The notes: a model not told the origin generated them from the letters alone. 25,696 nt of DNA from Blastocatellia bacterium (GCA_022615215.1 JAKEHD010000599.1:1-25696); one strand, 5' to 3'; positions 1 to 8,637 are shown, counted from the first letter of the stretch. Numbers and translations: made by a program.

Positions 1-1
1 A

Positions 2-111
2 TAGCTAGGCCCTGTCGCAGAAATAGATTTATTGCCCATATATTGTGTTGTTACATGTTGTCTGGCACAAGTAATAGGACGTTACGGGAATTATGCGACA
101 CGCCCTAGCTA
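2..111. mobile_element. MITE-like element bounded by 21-bp inverted repeats
   Basis: Positions 2-22 and the reverse complement of 91-111 match at 18 of 21 bases. Both ends begin TAGCTAGG and carry TGTCGCA. The interior is about 68 bp, AT-rich, with no open frame. The outer TAGCTA/CTAG is itself palindromic, so the target duplication cannot be separated from the repeat. Size and structure fit a non-autonomous miniature inverted-repeat element, but no parent transposase is in the window, so the family is unknown. The left edge lies almost at the window boundary. Confidence 0.5.
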
Positions 112-361
112 ACAGAGATAGTCCGACTCGGCACAGAATCGAACCATCAGGCAATGATGCCCGTCTTCGCAACGAACCGAAGCTCTCGCGAAGGCTCTGC
201 ATAGCTTTATTTATGCGGCCCCATTTACATGACGCTTGAGATGTGGCCAATCTCGAATGAATTTTTTAATTGCTTATCTGCGCGGGGACAGCACTATTTC
301 AGAATCCCATTATGCATTCGGTTCTTCTGCCAGTACACGGTTAGCCGGGAACGGTTGAAGT
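112..361. other. Intergenic stretch, no supported gene
   Basis: This 250-bp stretch lies between the MITE-like element and the pentapeptide-repeat gene. Short frames cross it on both strands, but none has a ribosome binding site or recognisable protein features. It is AT-richer than the fad region. No terminator or RNA gene was recognised. Confidence 0.4.
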
Positions 362-742
362 TTACCAATCAGGTTTTTCACCCGCGCCAAACACACGGCT
401 GTAGCAGGAAGCCCCTGTGAAATCGGCTCCTTCCAGATCGGCTCCCGCGAATTCAGTGGCTTCAAGGAGAGCATTCCTGAAGTCGGCATTTCGCAAGTCG
501 GCACCTCGAAAGTCGCAGGTCTTGACGTTACAGTTGGAAAAGTCAGCGCCTTTCAACCTTGCATCACGAAAATCAGCGACGAGAAACGAATGGGGCGCGA
601 ATATGATGCCCTCTAAAAAGGCCCCTTGAAAATCGAGAATCTCTTCGTCAACATCTGTTTCACCGAAGTATCGCTCTCCGGCCTGATAACGTCGGATGAT
701 CTCTTTTGCGCTTATTGGGCGTTGGTGGTTTGAGTGAAGCAC
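362..742 (-). CDS. Pentapeptide-repeat protein
   Basis: Predicted 126-residue protein. The second half is a run of A(D/N)LXX-type pentapeptides (ADFRDARLKGADF, then GADLRNADF, GADLEGADF), the signature of a right-handed beta-helix. It is short, enough for only two to three coils. I chose the GTG at 742 rather than the upstream TTG at 778: it overlaps the stop of the preceding gene by one base (TAGTG), which suggests translational coupling, and the longer form would overlap by 37 bp. No signal peptide or membrane segment is visible. It is the last gene of a three-gene unit with the HEPN protein and its partner. Pentapeptide proteins have varied roles (gyrase protection, scaffolds, effectors), so no specific function can be given. 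Confidence 0.75.
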   Translation of the reverse strand: MLHSNHQRPISAKEIIRRYQAGERYFGETDVDEEILDFQGAFLEGIIFAPHSFLVADFRDARLKGADFSNCNVKTCDFRGADLRNADFRNALLEATEFAGADLEGADFTGASCYSRVFGAGEKPDW

Positions 743-1380
743 TAAGATTCTACTTCTCGACAATCCGGATGAAGCCAAGTGATAGTTATCGCTCCATGTT
801 CTTTTACACCTTCAGAGTTTACAAACTTAGCCGCTCGAATACATTTAGAGTTAATCAACAAACTAAATACTCTTCTCATAGCTCCAATCGGAACTTTCTC
901 ACCTCTCTTCTTTAAAACTTCAAGAACATCTCCGCTATAAACCGCTCTTTCGCTCTTCTCCCACATTTCAACAAGTATCTCCCATACCAACTGTAGTAAT
1001 CGTTTATCTACTTGCACCTTGGAGGTTATTATGTAAACCATGTCCATTCTTAATCCAAAAAAGTTAGCCTCGCGAAGTTCCGTAGGAGTATGCTCCACGG
1101 CAATATATTTTTGAATGTTTCTCACTCGTTCATCAAACTCATTAATCAGTACTACCTTTGAGATTTTAAGCAACTCTTCAGTAGTCAAAATCGAATTTAG
1201 TTTCTTAGTCATATAATCTAATGCCTTACTATAATCTTCCTCAATCCAAAGAGCCGAAGCTACCAGATCCCATTTGTCGAACCCATCTTCACGCAAAAAA
1301 AGCCCAAACAGATCAAAAGGTCCCTTTTCCTTTGCCACGGATTCTTCTAACTTAGCGAGTTTTTCTATAATCTTTTTCAT
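742..1380 (-). CDS. HEPN-associated conserved protein with C-terminal winged-helix-like extension
   Basis: A 212-residue protein. The first ~125 residues (KGPFDLFGLFLREDGFDKWDL, then a predicted alpha/beta segment ending in VYIITS) resemble a small uncharacterised family that I recall occurring next to HEPN genes of the type found just upstream. Residues ~126-212 form a separate basic, helical region followed by a beta hairpin ending in AITITWLHPDC, which could be a winged helix. That extension is not something I associate with the usual partner. Its ATG overlaps the HEPN stop by four bases (1377-1380), so the two are probably made together, as in toxin-antitoxin pairs. The gene is clearly AT-richer than the fad region, consistent with horizontal gain. 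The function is unknown; an antitoxin or DNA-binding role is inference. Confidence 0.7.
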   Translation of the reverse strand: MKKIIEKLAKLEESVAKEKGPFDLFGLFLREDGFDKWDLVASALWIEEDYSKALDYMTKKLNSILTTEELLKISKVVLINEFDERVRNIQKYIAVEHTPTELREANFFGLRMDMVYIITSKVQVDKRLLQLVWEILVEMWEKSERAVYSGDVLEVLKKRGEKVPIGAMRRVFSLLINSKCIRAAKFVNSEGVKEHGAITITWLHPDCREVES

Positions 1381-1772
1381 AATCTTCCTATTAGTATCTT
1401 AGCAGAATCTATTACTTTCTTAGCATCAGCGGACGATGCTTTACCTACTGGTTTATATCTGGCTTCCGGATCCCAGGAACCAACGTCAGACCAAGCTGCC
1501 AAAGAATTCCTCTTGATCCGTTTTTCGTAGCCTGACAGCGAAAGTAAAATATCCAATGTATGGGTCTTGAGACTTTCGTAATGCTTGAACTCGGCGGGGG
1601 TTGAGGGAAACCCTGACCATCGTAAGGTTATACAGATTCTACGCTTCAATGCTAATTCAACGGCATACCCACAAAGGTATATCGCGCCATCGTATCTTCC
1701 GGCAGCATAGAGTGCGTCGGCATCATCTATTCTAGCCTGAATTATATCGAGTAGCTCTTTTCTTGTCAGCAT
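1377..1772 (-). CDS. HEPN domain protein
   Basis: A 131-residue all-alpha protein. Residues ~5-40 (ARIDDADALYAAGRYDGAIY, then CGYAVELALKRRI) are the recognisable HEPN core, and the family-typical SLKTHTLDILLSLSG, DPEARYKP and VIDSAKILIG follow. HEPN proteins are often RNases or nucleotidyltransferase partners in toxin-antitoxin and defence loci, but the RX4-6H catalytic motif is not evident, so RNase activity cannot be claimed. I chose ATG 1772, nine bases after AAGGT, instead of the TTG at 1799. It is first in an operon with the 212-residue partner (4-bp overlap) and the pentapeptide protein. Confidence 0.8.
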   Translation of the reverse strand: MLTRKELLDIIQARIDDADALYAAGRYDGAIYLCGYAVELALKRRICITLRWSGFPSTPAEFKHYESLKTHTLDILLSLSGYEKRIKRNSLAAWSDVGSWDPEARYKPVGKASSADAKKVIDSAKILIGRL

Positions 1773-1937
1773 AAGACGATACCTTAGCAAGCTTGTCAAT
1801 TAACGGCAATCTTGTTTGGTGCTCTGTAACCAAAAAGAATTGAGCGCAGATGAGTAGGTGAATAAGGTTGTCGCCCGTGCCTCCCATCTCCTCTGCTCCC
1901 CTACTCTCTAATGTGAGCAAATCACCACATCTCAGGT

Positions 1938-2882
1938 TTAAAGAATATGATACACATCCTGCCCGTCTCTGCGTTCGACTGACAGTCTGCTTTCCGCAAC
2001 AGCATAGTCGAGATGGGCAACGGTTTCCGAAACCGCCAGGAAACGATGATACCCACCGGCGTCGGGAAACAGCCGTAACGCGGCGTCCCAGCCCGTCACT
2101 CCGCTTCGAGGAATGAGCGAGAGAAGTTTCGATTGCCTCGATTCGGTGAAGCGATACAGGCGGTGGAAATGCTCGTCGAAGTCGGTCACGTCGCCGCCGT
2201 GCCCGCCCTTGAGCACCGTTGGCGCAAGCGACCGGATGCGCGCAAGCGATACGAGGTATTCGCCCAGTGATTGAAACCTGCGCCGCTCGTCAATCGGGTC
2301 GGGACTGAGCATAGGGTTGGGAGTGATGTTTTTAAGAACGGTGTCTGAAGCGAACACGAGCCGGTTGCTCGTCCGCACTAGGCACATCGAACCGGGCGTG
2401 TGTCCGGGGGTGTGAACTACTGTCAGGCTCTCGCGCTCGAATAGTATCTCGTCTCCATCTTCAAGCACTTCGACTTTATCGAGCGGACCAGCGAACCCAA
2501 GAAACTTCTCGTATCCCGCTTCCATACGAGCGATCACCTGCGGAGGGACTCCCGCTTCCGAAAGTATCCGGCGGTGAGCCGTGTAATCCGTCGAGGGCGA
2601 AACGGCAGGCGCATCCCAGGCGTGTATGTAAGCCGCTGCGCCCGATTCCTCTACTATCAGTCGCGCAAGCCCGTAGTGGTCCGCGTGCGCGTGAGAAATC
2701 ACGACCCTTTTTATATCCGCCAGCCTGTAACCCAATCGCGCAAGCCCCGACCTCAGCGCCTCGATAGCCTCATCCGTCCGGGGTCCGGCATCGATCAAGG
2801 TCAGAGGGTCTTCTTCGATCAGGTAGACGTTGACCGGGCCGACGTAAAAAGGCGTGGGCACGGTGATACGGTGAATCTTCAT
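1938..2882 (-). CDS. Metallo-beta-lactamase-fold hydrolase
   Basis: A 314-residue protein. Residues 64-69 give HAHADH, the zinc-binding HxHxDH signature. Later ligands are in HTPGHTPGS and the Asp of FASDTVL. The fold covers about residues 10-220; the remainder looks like the winged-helix C-terminal domain of LACTB2/glyoxalase-II-like hydrolases. N-terminal PTPFYVGPVNVYLIE is typical, so I start at ATG 2882. An in-frame GTG at 2933 would force translation through a heptanucleotide tandem repeat. No clear Shine-Dalgarno precedes ATG 2882. A thioester or phosphodiester substrate is possible; proximity to the fad genes would allow an acyl-CoA thioesterase role, but a 169-bp repeat-filled gap separates them. 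Confidence 0.85.
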   Translation of the reverse strand: MKIHRITVPTPFYVGPVNVYLIEEDPLTLIDAGPRTDEAIEALRSGLARLGYRLADIKRVVISHAHADHYGLARLIVEESGAAAYIHAWDAPAVSPSTDYTAHRRILSEAGVPPQVIARMEAGYEKFLGFAGPLDKVEVLEDGDEILFERESLTVVHTPGHTPGSMCLVRTSNRLVFASDTVLKNITPNPMLSPDPIDERRRFQSLGEYLVSLARIRSLAPTVLKGGHGGDVTDFDEHFHRLYRFTESRQSKLLSLIPRSGVTGWDAALRLFPDAGGYHRFLAVSETVAHLDYAVAESRLSVERRDGQDVYHIL

Positions 2883-2890
2883 TATGATGA

Positions 2891-2918
2891 GTCCGTCGTC
2901 CGTCGTCCGTAGCCCGTA
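2891..2918. repeat. Heptanucleotide tandem repeat, 4 units (GTCCGTC)
   Basis: Four consecutive 7-base units: GTCCGTC, GTCCGTC, GTCCGTA, GCCCGTA. It lies just upstream of the hydrolase start. The same unit occurs inverted at 3021-3048 and directly at 25468-25495. Confidence 0.8.
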
Positions 2919-2928
2919 GCACTTCTTG

Positions 2929-3005
2929 ACCACAGTGGAAGGCAGGGCCTTCTACAAACACGGATTTCTCAGATAAACTCTTCGGCTATCTGTGTAATCT
3001 GTGGT
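2929..3005. repeat. Dispersed palindromic repeat (ACCACAG...ATCTGTGGT), copy A
   Basis: Bases 2959-3008 match the reverse complement of the 8671-8728 copy over about 50 bases with only a few differences, including the core CTCAGATAAA-CTCTTCGG. The ends ACCACAG and CTGTGGT are inverted. It fills the gap between the hydrolase and fadE and is flanked on both sides by inverted copies of the heptanucleotide repeat. Confidence 0.75.
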
Positions 3006-3020
3006 TGATCCTCCGGCCCC

Positions 3021-3048
3021 GGACAACGGACGACGGACAGCGGACAGA
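3021..3048. repeat. Heptanucleotide tandem repeat, 4 units (GGACRRC)
   Basis: Units GGACAAC, GGACGAC, GGACAGC, GGACAGA. This is the complement of the 2891-2918 array, so the two form an inverted pair around palindrome copy A. It ends 4 bp before the fadE stop codon. Confidence 0.8.
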
Positions 3049-3051
3049 TAC

Positions 3052-4836
3052 TCAGAGGTTATAACGCCCGGCTTCGATGAGCGAATCGGCGATCCTCCGG
3101 CGGGCGCTGATCGTGTCTACGGGCATGAAACGCATGTATCGCTTCAGCACAGACATCATGGTGCGGAGTTCGTCGCCCTCGGTCATGGTTGCAATCGCTC
3201 GCCTGGCGTGTTGTTCGACCCTTTGCAGCGCGTCGTTTGTGAAAACGCGCGTCGCTTCGATCTGCATGGAGCAATCCGCCTCGCCGCGCGTGGAGATCAA
3301 TTTTTCTGTGCGCAGTATGGCGCTCTCCATACCGAATATCTCCATGATTATGTCGCTTGCAGCAGCGAGCACCTCTTGCTGCTCCTGAACCTTTTCGCGG
3401 TACTTCTGCGCAGCCATGCCGAGCACAGCCACACCGGCCTTCTTGGCATTGCCAATGGCCGCTCGCTCTGCGGCAAAGACCCCTTCGCCCGCATCATCCG
3501 AAAGCGATGGAGAGAGCAACTCGTCCATCAACTTCTTCGCCGCCTGAAAGACAGGGAGATCCCCCTTCGTGGCTTTGCGCAGCATCTGGCCCGATATGAT
3601 GAGGCGATTGATCTCGTTCGTGCCCTCGTATATGCGGCTGATTCTCGCATCACGATAAGCGCGCTCTACGGGATAATCCTTCGAATATCCGTTGCCGCCG
3701 AATACCTGAACGGCTTCGTCTGCGCAATAGGCGAGCGATTCGCTTGCCACGACCTTTATTATCGAGCATTCGATGGCGTAGTCCTCTATCGCTTTCAGCG
3801 CCTGCTCCGGTATGTCGCGGTCTACGGTATCGAGGGTTGTCTCGATCATTCCCACCGTCCTGTAAATCATGCACTCGCCGACGTAAGCGAGAATGGCCAT
3901 CTCCGCGAGCTTGTGCTTGATGAGTCCGAACGACGCTATAGGCACACCGAATTGATGACGCTCTTTAGCATACTCGGTTGCTATCGATGTGAGCCGTTTG
4001 CAACCTATGTTCGAGCTTACGCCGAGTTTCAGCCGACCAATGTTTAGAATGTTGAAAGCGATTTTGTGGCCTTTGCCGATTTCGCCCAACACGTTTTCTA
4101 CGGGCACGCGCGCGTCTTCGAGATTGACGGCGCAGGTCGAAGACCCCTGAAGCCCCATCTTGTGCTCTTCGGGAGCGACCGAGACGCCTGGAAAGTCGCG
4201 CTCGACTATGAAGGCCGTGAACTTCTCGCCGTCGACCTTTGCGAATACGGTGAAGAGGTCCGCGAATCCTCCGTTCGTGATCCACATCTTCTGGCCGTTG
4301 AGTATGTAATACTTTCCATCATCGGTGAGCACGGCTTTCGTTTTCGCCCCTAGAGCGTCAGACCCGGATCCTGATTCCGTCAGCGCATAAGCCCCGACGA
4401 GTTCGGCGGTCGCAAGGCGGGGAAGATATTTCTTCTTCTGCTCTTCGGTCCCGAAATAGACTATTGGCAGAGTGCCGATGGTCGTGTGCGCGCCGAGCGT
4501 TCCCGAAAATGATGCCTGCCCGGATAATTGTTCGGAAGCGACGAGCGAGCTTAAAAGGTCAAGCCCCATGCCGCCGTACTTTTCAGGAATATCGATTGAG
4601 AGCAATCCGAGTTCCCCGGCTTTTCTGAGCAGCTCGACGCTGAGGTCGAAGTTCTTGGCTTCGATCTCTTCATCCCTCGGCAGTATCTCTTTTTCGGTGA
4701 ACTCGCGCGCGGTCTGAGCGATCATTCGATGCTCGTCGCTTATATCTTCAGGTGTGAATACTTCTTGAGCGTCGTGGTCTTCCAATAAAAAGCTCCCGCC
4801 CTTGAGTACCTCTTTCGTTTCCACAGTCCTAGTCAT
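3052..4836 (-). CDS. fadE: Acyl-CoA dehydrogenase (FadE/YusJ type)
   Basis: A 594-residue FAD enzyme that oxidises acyl-CoA to trans-2-enoyl-CoA, the first beta-oxidation step. Residues ~35-150 are the N-terminal helical domain; GAYALTESGSGSDA (~148-161) and KMWITNGG (~183-190) are the central-domain signatures. IYEGTNEINR places the likely catalytic base at Glu404. A ~170-residue C-terminal extension beyond the core matches the long (VLCAD-like) form; Bacillus subtilis FadE/YusJ is 594 residues as I recall. I chose ATG 4836, seven bases after a perfect AGGAGG; the longer frame to 4908 would overlap fadA. It is the last gene of the fad operon, 23 bp after fadA, and presumably passes electrons to an ETF encoded elsewhere. 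Confidence 0.93.
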   Translation of the reverse strand: MTRTVETKEVLKGGSFLLEDHDAQEVFTPEDISDEHRMIAQTAREFTEKEILPRDEEIEAKNFDLSVELLRKAGELGLLSIDIPEKYGGMGLDLLSSLVASEQLSGQASFSGTLGAHTTIGTLPIVYFGTEEQKKKYLPRLATAELVGAYALTESGSGSDALGAKTKAVLTDDGKYYILNGQKMWITNGGFADLFTVFAKVDGEKFTAFIVERDFPGVSVAPEEHKMGLQGSSTCAVNLEDARVPVENVLGEIGKGHKIAFNILNIGRLKLGVSSNIGCKRLTSIATEYAKERHQFGVPIASFGLIKHKLAEMAILAYVGECMIYRTVGMIETTLDTVDRDIPEQALKAIEDYAIECSIIKVVASESLAYCADEAVQVFGGNGYSKDYPVERAYRDARISRIYEGTNEINRLIISGQMLRKATKGDLPVFQAAKKLMDELLSPSLSDDAGEGVFAAERAAIGNAKKAGVAVLGMAAQKYREKVQEQQEVLAAASDIIMEIFGMESAILRTEKLISTRGEADCSMQIEATRVFTNDALQRVEQHARRAIATMTEGDELRTMMSVLKRYMRFMPVDTISARRRIADSLIEAGRYNL

Positions 4837-4859
4837 AACCAGCCTCCTTATTTTGTCCC

Positions 4860-6038
4860 TTATAACAATTCGAAAATCCCTGCGGCCCCCATGCCGCCGC
4901 CCACACACATGGTCACCATCCCATAGCGCGACCCTCTACGCCGCATCTCGTGGAGCAGGGTCGCGGTCAGCTTCGCGCCCGTGCAGCCGAGCGGATGGCC
5001 CATTGCCACCGCGCCGCCGTTCACATTCAATTTATCCTGATCGATTCCGAGTTCTTTGACGACCGAAAGCGCCTGCGCCGCGAATGCTTCATTGAGTTCT
5101 ATGAGATCGATCTGATCGAGCGTGAGACCTGCGATCTTCAATGCTTTAGGCACTGCTTCCACAGGGCCTATGCCCATGTAATCGGGCGAGACCCCCGCCG
5201 TCGCATACGCGATGAATTTTGCAATAGGCTTTATTCCGAGTTCGCGTGCGCGACCGTCCGACATCACTATCGCGGCGGCGGCACCGTCCGATGTTTGCGA
5301 AGAGTTGCCCGCCGTCACACGCCCGCGCGCATGAAAAGCCGGTCTCAGTTTTCCAAGCGCCTCCATAGAAGTGTCAGCGCGCGGTCCCTCGTCCGTATCG
5401 AATACGGTCTCGCGCATGACGCGCTTGTCCCTCGAATCGAGTTCTACGGTCTTGACGTTCAGCGGGACTATCTCGTCTTTGAATTTGCCTGACTGAATGG
5501 CTTCGACGGCTTTCTGATGGCTGCGAAGCGAAAACTCGTCGGCCTCTTCGCGCGAGATTGAATACTTCTCGGAAAGGTTTTCCGCCGTCAGTCCCATATT
5601 CAAATAGTAGTCGGGCACGCGGTCGACTATCTCAGGGTTAGGCACTATTCTGTGGCCGCCCATCGGAATCAGGCTCATGGTCTCGGTCCCGCCCGCCACT
5701 ATGCAATCGGCCCAGCCGCACATGACGCGCTCAGCCGCAAACGCTATGGCCTGCAAGCCCGAAGAGCAGAAGCGATTTATCGTGACCGCAGACGCCTCTT
5801 TCGGTATCCCTGCGAGCCAGGAAGCCTGTCGCGCCACGTTCATTCCCTGTTCGGCTTCGGGCATAGCGCAACCGAGTATCACGTCTTCGACCATACCGGG
5901 GTCGAGTCCCGGCGTGCGCGCCAAAGCTTCGCGTATGACGGTCCCGGCCATATCATCCGGCCTCGTATCTTTCAGAGTCCCGCGCGGCGCTTTGCCCACC
6001 GCAGTCCTGAGCGATTGCACTATCACTGCTTCTTTCAT
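4860..6038 (-). CDS. fadA: Acetyl-CoA acyltransferase (3-ketoacyl-CoA thiolase)
   Basis: A 392-residue degradative thiolase that cleaves 3-ketoacyl-CoA to acetyl-CoA and a shortened acyl-CoA. The three catalytic positions are visible: Cys91 in NRFCSSGLQA (acyl-enzyme nucleophile), His348 in AMGHPLGCTGA and Cys378 in TMCVGGGMG. Length and spacing are standard for the family. The ATG at 6038 follows GGGAG by about eight bases. It lies between fadN and fadE, the same N-A-E order as the Bacillus fadNAE operon, so it probably works as a complex with FadN. A palindromic repeat separates it from fadN. The alternative, a biosynthetic acetyl-CoA acetyltransferase, is less likely given the neighbours. 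Confidence 0.93.
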   Translation of the reverse strand: MKEAVIVQSLRTAVGKAPRGTLKDTRPDDMAGTVIREALARTPGLDPGMVEDVILGCAMPEAEQGMNVARQASWLAGIPKEASAVTINRFCSSGLQAIAFAAERVMCGWADCIVAGGTETMSLIPMGGHRIVPNPEIVDRVPDYYLNMGLTAENLSEKYSISREEADEFSLRSHQKAVEAIQSGKFKDEIVPLNVKTVELDSRDKRVMRETVFDTDEGPRADTSMEALGKLRPAFHARGRVTAGNSSQTSDGAAAAIVMSDGRARELGIKPIAKFIAYATAGVSPDYMGIGPVEAVPKALKIAGLTLDQIDLIELNEAFAAQALSVVKELGIDQDKLNVNGGAVAMGHPLGCTGAKLTATLLHEMRRRGSRYGMVTMCVGGGMGAAGIFELL

Positions 6039-6064
6039 TTTCGGTTCTCCCTTTTCTTACATTC

Positions 6065-6168
6065 CCTGGGAGCGCACGCTTCCAGCGTGCTGGGCTTGCA
6101 CTCGTGCCGGTTTCCCAGGAAATCATCGTCTCCCCAGGACAAGCAGGCAAGATGCCTGCGCTCCCAGG
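6065..6168. repeat. Cruciform-type intergenic repeat, copy 1
   Basis: The outer arms 6065-6076 and 6157-6168 form a perfect 12-bp stem (CCTGGGAGCGCA / TGCGCTCCCAGG). Inside lie two 7-bp hairpins with 3-base loops: GCACGCT-tcc-AGCGTGC (6074-6090) and GCAGGCA-aga-TGCCTGC (6143-6159). A related copy lies at 13247-13384, and similarity continues for about 30 bases beyond the right arm. It fills most of the fadN-fadA gap. Confidence 0.8.
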
Positions 6169-6218
6169 CAACCTCTTTCTCTTTGCCAGGCTAATCTGCA
6201 ACGGCCACGCATCACTTA

Positions 6219-8624
6219 TCAATTCCTCAAAGGCTTGCCGGTCTTGAGCATATGCTGAATGCGTTCCTGCGTCTTGCGCTCTCCGCACAGCGATACAAAT
6301 GCCTCGCGTTCTAAATCGAGCAGGTATTGCTCCGATACGAGCGTCTTGCGCGAGAGGTCTCCGCCCGTGATTATGTAAGCGAGCTTTCTGGCAACGTGGC
6401 CGTCATACTCGCTTATGAAGCCGCCGCGAATCATCATGTGAACGGCCAGCTTGATTGCGGCAAGCGCAGGCTCTCCAAGCACCGGGATGTCTGTTCGCGG
6501 GCGCGGCGGCGTGTAGCCTTCGCGCACCATTGCGAGCGCTGTCTGCTTGGCGTCTTCTATCAGGCGATCACGGTTCATCGTTATCGGGTCCGTGTCGCGC
6601 AGGAACCCGATTTCTCGCGCCTCCACGGCCGAAGTCGATACGCGAGCCATCGCTATGGTCTCGGATACTTTCCTTATTCGCGCGAAGAGGTCTTCATCGG
6701 GCAAGGCGTCCTCTACGGCGCGGAGCACCATCTCCTTTACGCCGCCGCCCCCCGGTATCAATCCTACGCCAACTTCCACGAGTCCAAGATATGTCTCCGC
6801 TGCGGCTCGCGCCTTATCGCCGTGCATGGTTATCTCGCACCCGCCGCCGAGCGCCATCCCGTGCGGAGCCGTCACCACCGGCTTTGCGGAATAACGAAGC
6901 GACATATTGGCGTTTTGAAACTGGCGAACCGAAAGTCCTATCTCGTCCCATTCGCCTTCCTGTGCGCCCAAAAGCAAGAGCATTATGTTTGCGCCGACCG
7001 AAAAGTTTTCAGCCTGATTGCCGATGACAAGCGCCTCGAAATTCGAGTCGACCTCCTTGACCGAGTAATTCATCATCGCTACGGTGTCGCCCCCTATGGC
7101 ATTCATCTTCGAATGGAATTCGAGACAGGCCACGCCATCGCCCAGGTCTACGAGCGAAGCCGCCGCATTCTTCTTTATGACGCGCTCGCGCTCCTTCAAC
7201 GATTTCAAAACGGTCACGCCCCGAAGCGGCTCAACCTCTTTATAATCGCTCGTCGCCAGATCGAAATAAAAGGTGCGCCCCTCGCGCCGCTCGTAAAAAC
7301 TCGCCTTGCCTGAAGCGAGCAACTTCTCGACGAGCGGCGGTACGGGCAGCCCTTCCTCGCGCATCCGGGCGACGGCTTTTTCGACGCCCAACACGTCCCA
7401 TAGTTCGAAGGCACCGAACTCGTAATTGAAGCCCCACTTGATCGCGTTATCTACGCTCACTATGTCTTCGGCGATTTCGGGCACGCGGTTGGCCGCATAG
7501 ATCAGGTTCTGGCTTATGGTCTTCCAGAGGAATTCGCCCACGCGATCCTTGCCGTAGACGAGCACGCGAATACGCTCGGCGGTGTCATCGATTGTCTTCG
7601 CCGCGTCTATGGAAGGGAAGCGCACTTTTTGCGGCGGACGGTACTCCATCTCTTTATAATCGAGCGCCCAGTATTCGGTCTTGCCGCCTTCGCCTTTTTG
7701 CTTCTTGTAAAAACCCTGTCCAGCCTTATTGCCTATCCAGCCGCGCTTGACCATCTCGCGTAGAAAATCGGGCGGGACGAGCGACTCGCGCCGTTCATCA
7801 TCGGGCACGGCGTTGTATAGGTTTTCGGCCACGTAGAGAGCGGTGTCGAGACCAACGATATCCGTAGTGCGAAACGAAGCCGACTTGGGCCGCCCGACGA
7901 GAGGGCCTGTCATTGCATCGACCTCTTCTACGGTGTAGCCGCCCTCGACCATCGTCCGCGAGGTGTTGAGCGAACTGAAGGTCGCAATGCGATTGGCGAT
8001 GAAATTCGGAGTGTCTTTGGCGAGGACTACTCCCTTTCCTAACCTGCGGTCGCAAAAATCGGAGATCGTATCTTTGACATCGGGCAAGGTCTCGGCGGTC
8101 GGAATGATCTCAAGCAGTTTCAGGTAGCGCGGAGGGTTGAAGAAGTGAGTTCCGAGAAAATGATGTCTGAAGTTATCCGACATCCCTTCGGCCATCGCCT
8201 TGATGCTTATGCCCGAAGTATTCGAGCTGACGATGGTGCCGGGTTTCAGATAACGGTCCACGCGCGCGAAGAGATCGCGTTTTATTTCGAGCTTTTCGAT
8301 TATGGCTTCGATTATCCAATCGACCTCAGAAACCTTCGCAAGGTCGTCTTCGAAATTTCCAGTCGTAATCAAACCGGCAGCGGCGGGAGAAAAGAATGCG
8401 GCGGGCTTTATCTTTTTCGCCGCGTCGAGACCTGCGTTCGCTATTCGATTTCTCACCTGCGGACTCTCAAGCGTCAGAGCGCGCGCCTCTTCCTGCGGGG
8501 TAAGCTCTCCAGGTGCGATGTCCAGGAGCAACACCTGAACGCCCGCATTAGCAAGGTGAGCGGCGATCTGCGCGCCCATGGTTCCCGCTCCGAGCACCGC
8601 GACTTTCTCGATTCTATAATCCAC
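6219..8624 (-). CDS. fadN: 3-hydroxyacyl-CoA dehydrogenase / enoyl-CoA hydratase, FadN type
   Basis: An 801-residue bifunctional beta-oxidation enzyme. The N-terminal Rossmann motif GAGTMGAQIAAHLANAG (~11-27) binds NAD; GTHFFNPPRY carries the dehydrogenase catalytic His. Two C-terminal HAD helical domains follow (to ~470). The last third is a crotonase domain with the oxyanion-hole sequence SVGANI and the two hydratase glutamates in ALGGGCEITM and LVEVGVGLIPGGGG. Dehydrogenase first, hydratase second is the FadN/YusL order (about 790 residues in Bacillus), opposite to E. coli FadB. It starts at GTG 8624 after GGAGG. Together with FadA and FadE it completes the beta-oxidation spiral. Confidence 0.93.
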   Translation of the reverse strand: MDYRIEKVAVLGAGTMGAQIAAHLANAGVQVLLLDIAPGELTPQEEARALTLESPQVRNRIANAGLDAAKKIKPAAFFSPAAAGLITTGNFEDDLAKVSEVDWIIEAIIEKLEIKRDLFARVDRYLKPGTIVSSNTSGISIKAMAEGMSDNFRHHFLGTHFFNPPRYLKLLEIIPTAETLPDVKDTISDFCDRRLGKGVVLAKDTPNFIANRIATFSSLNTSRTMVEGGYTVEEVDAMTGPLVGRPKSASFRTTDIVGLDTALYVAENLYNAVPDDERRESLVPPDFLREMVKRGWIGNKAGQGFYKKQKGEGGKTEYWALDYKEMEYRPPQKVRFPSIDAAKTIDDTAERIRVLVYGKDRVGEFLWKTISQNLIYAANRVPEIAEDIVSVDNAIKWGFNYEFGAFELWDVLGVEKAVARMREEGLPVPPLVEKLLASGKASFYERREGRTFYFDLATSDYKEVEPLRGVTVLKSLKERERVIKKNAAASLVDLGDGVACLEFHSKMNAIGGDTVAMMNYSVKEVDSNFEALVIGNQAENFSVGANIMLLLLGAQEGEWDEIGLSVRQFQNANMSLRYSAKPVVTAPHGMALGGGCEITMHGDKARAAAETYLGLVEVGVGLIPGGGGVKEMVLRAVEDALPDEDLFARIRKVSETIAMARVSTSAVEAREIGFLRDTDPITMNRDRLIEDAKQTALAMVREGYTPPRPRTDIPVLGEPALAAIKLAVHMMIRGGFISEYDGHVARKLAYIITGGDLSRKTLVSEQYLLDLEREAFVSLCGERKTQERIQHMLKTGKPLRN

Positions 8625-8637
8625 TATTCAACCTCCG

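Noticed and set aside
29..250. 73-codon minus-strand frame in the left intergenic region
   Set aside because: It crosses the inverted-repeat element, has no ribosome binding site and no recognisable features.
1377..1772. Catalytic RX4-6H motif expected of HEPN RNases
   Set aside because: I could not find an Arg followed by His at the right spacing, so no RNase activity is claimed.
1732..1920. 62-codon minus-strand frame upstream of the HEPN gene
   Set aside because: It overlaps the HEPN start in another frame, has no ribosome binding site and is not protein-like.
2883..2933. Longer N-terminus for the MBL hydrolase from GTG 2933
   Set aside because: It would translate through a 7-base repeat whose unit number would change the frame, and the family start fits ATG 2882.
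3001..4047. Long plus-strand open frame antisense to fadE (also 14122-15249 and 18868-20004)
   Set aside because: These mirror the codon structure of strong minus-strand genes, have Arg/His-rich composition and show no domain or ribosome site.
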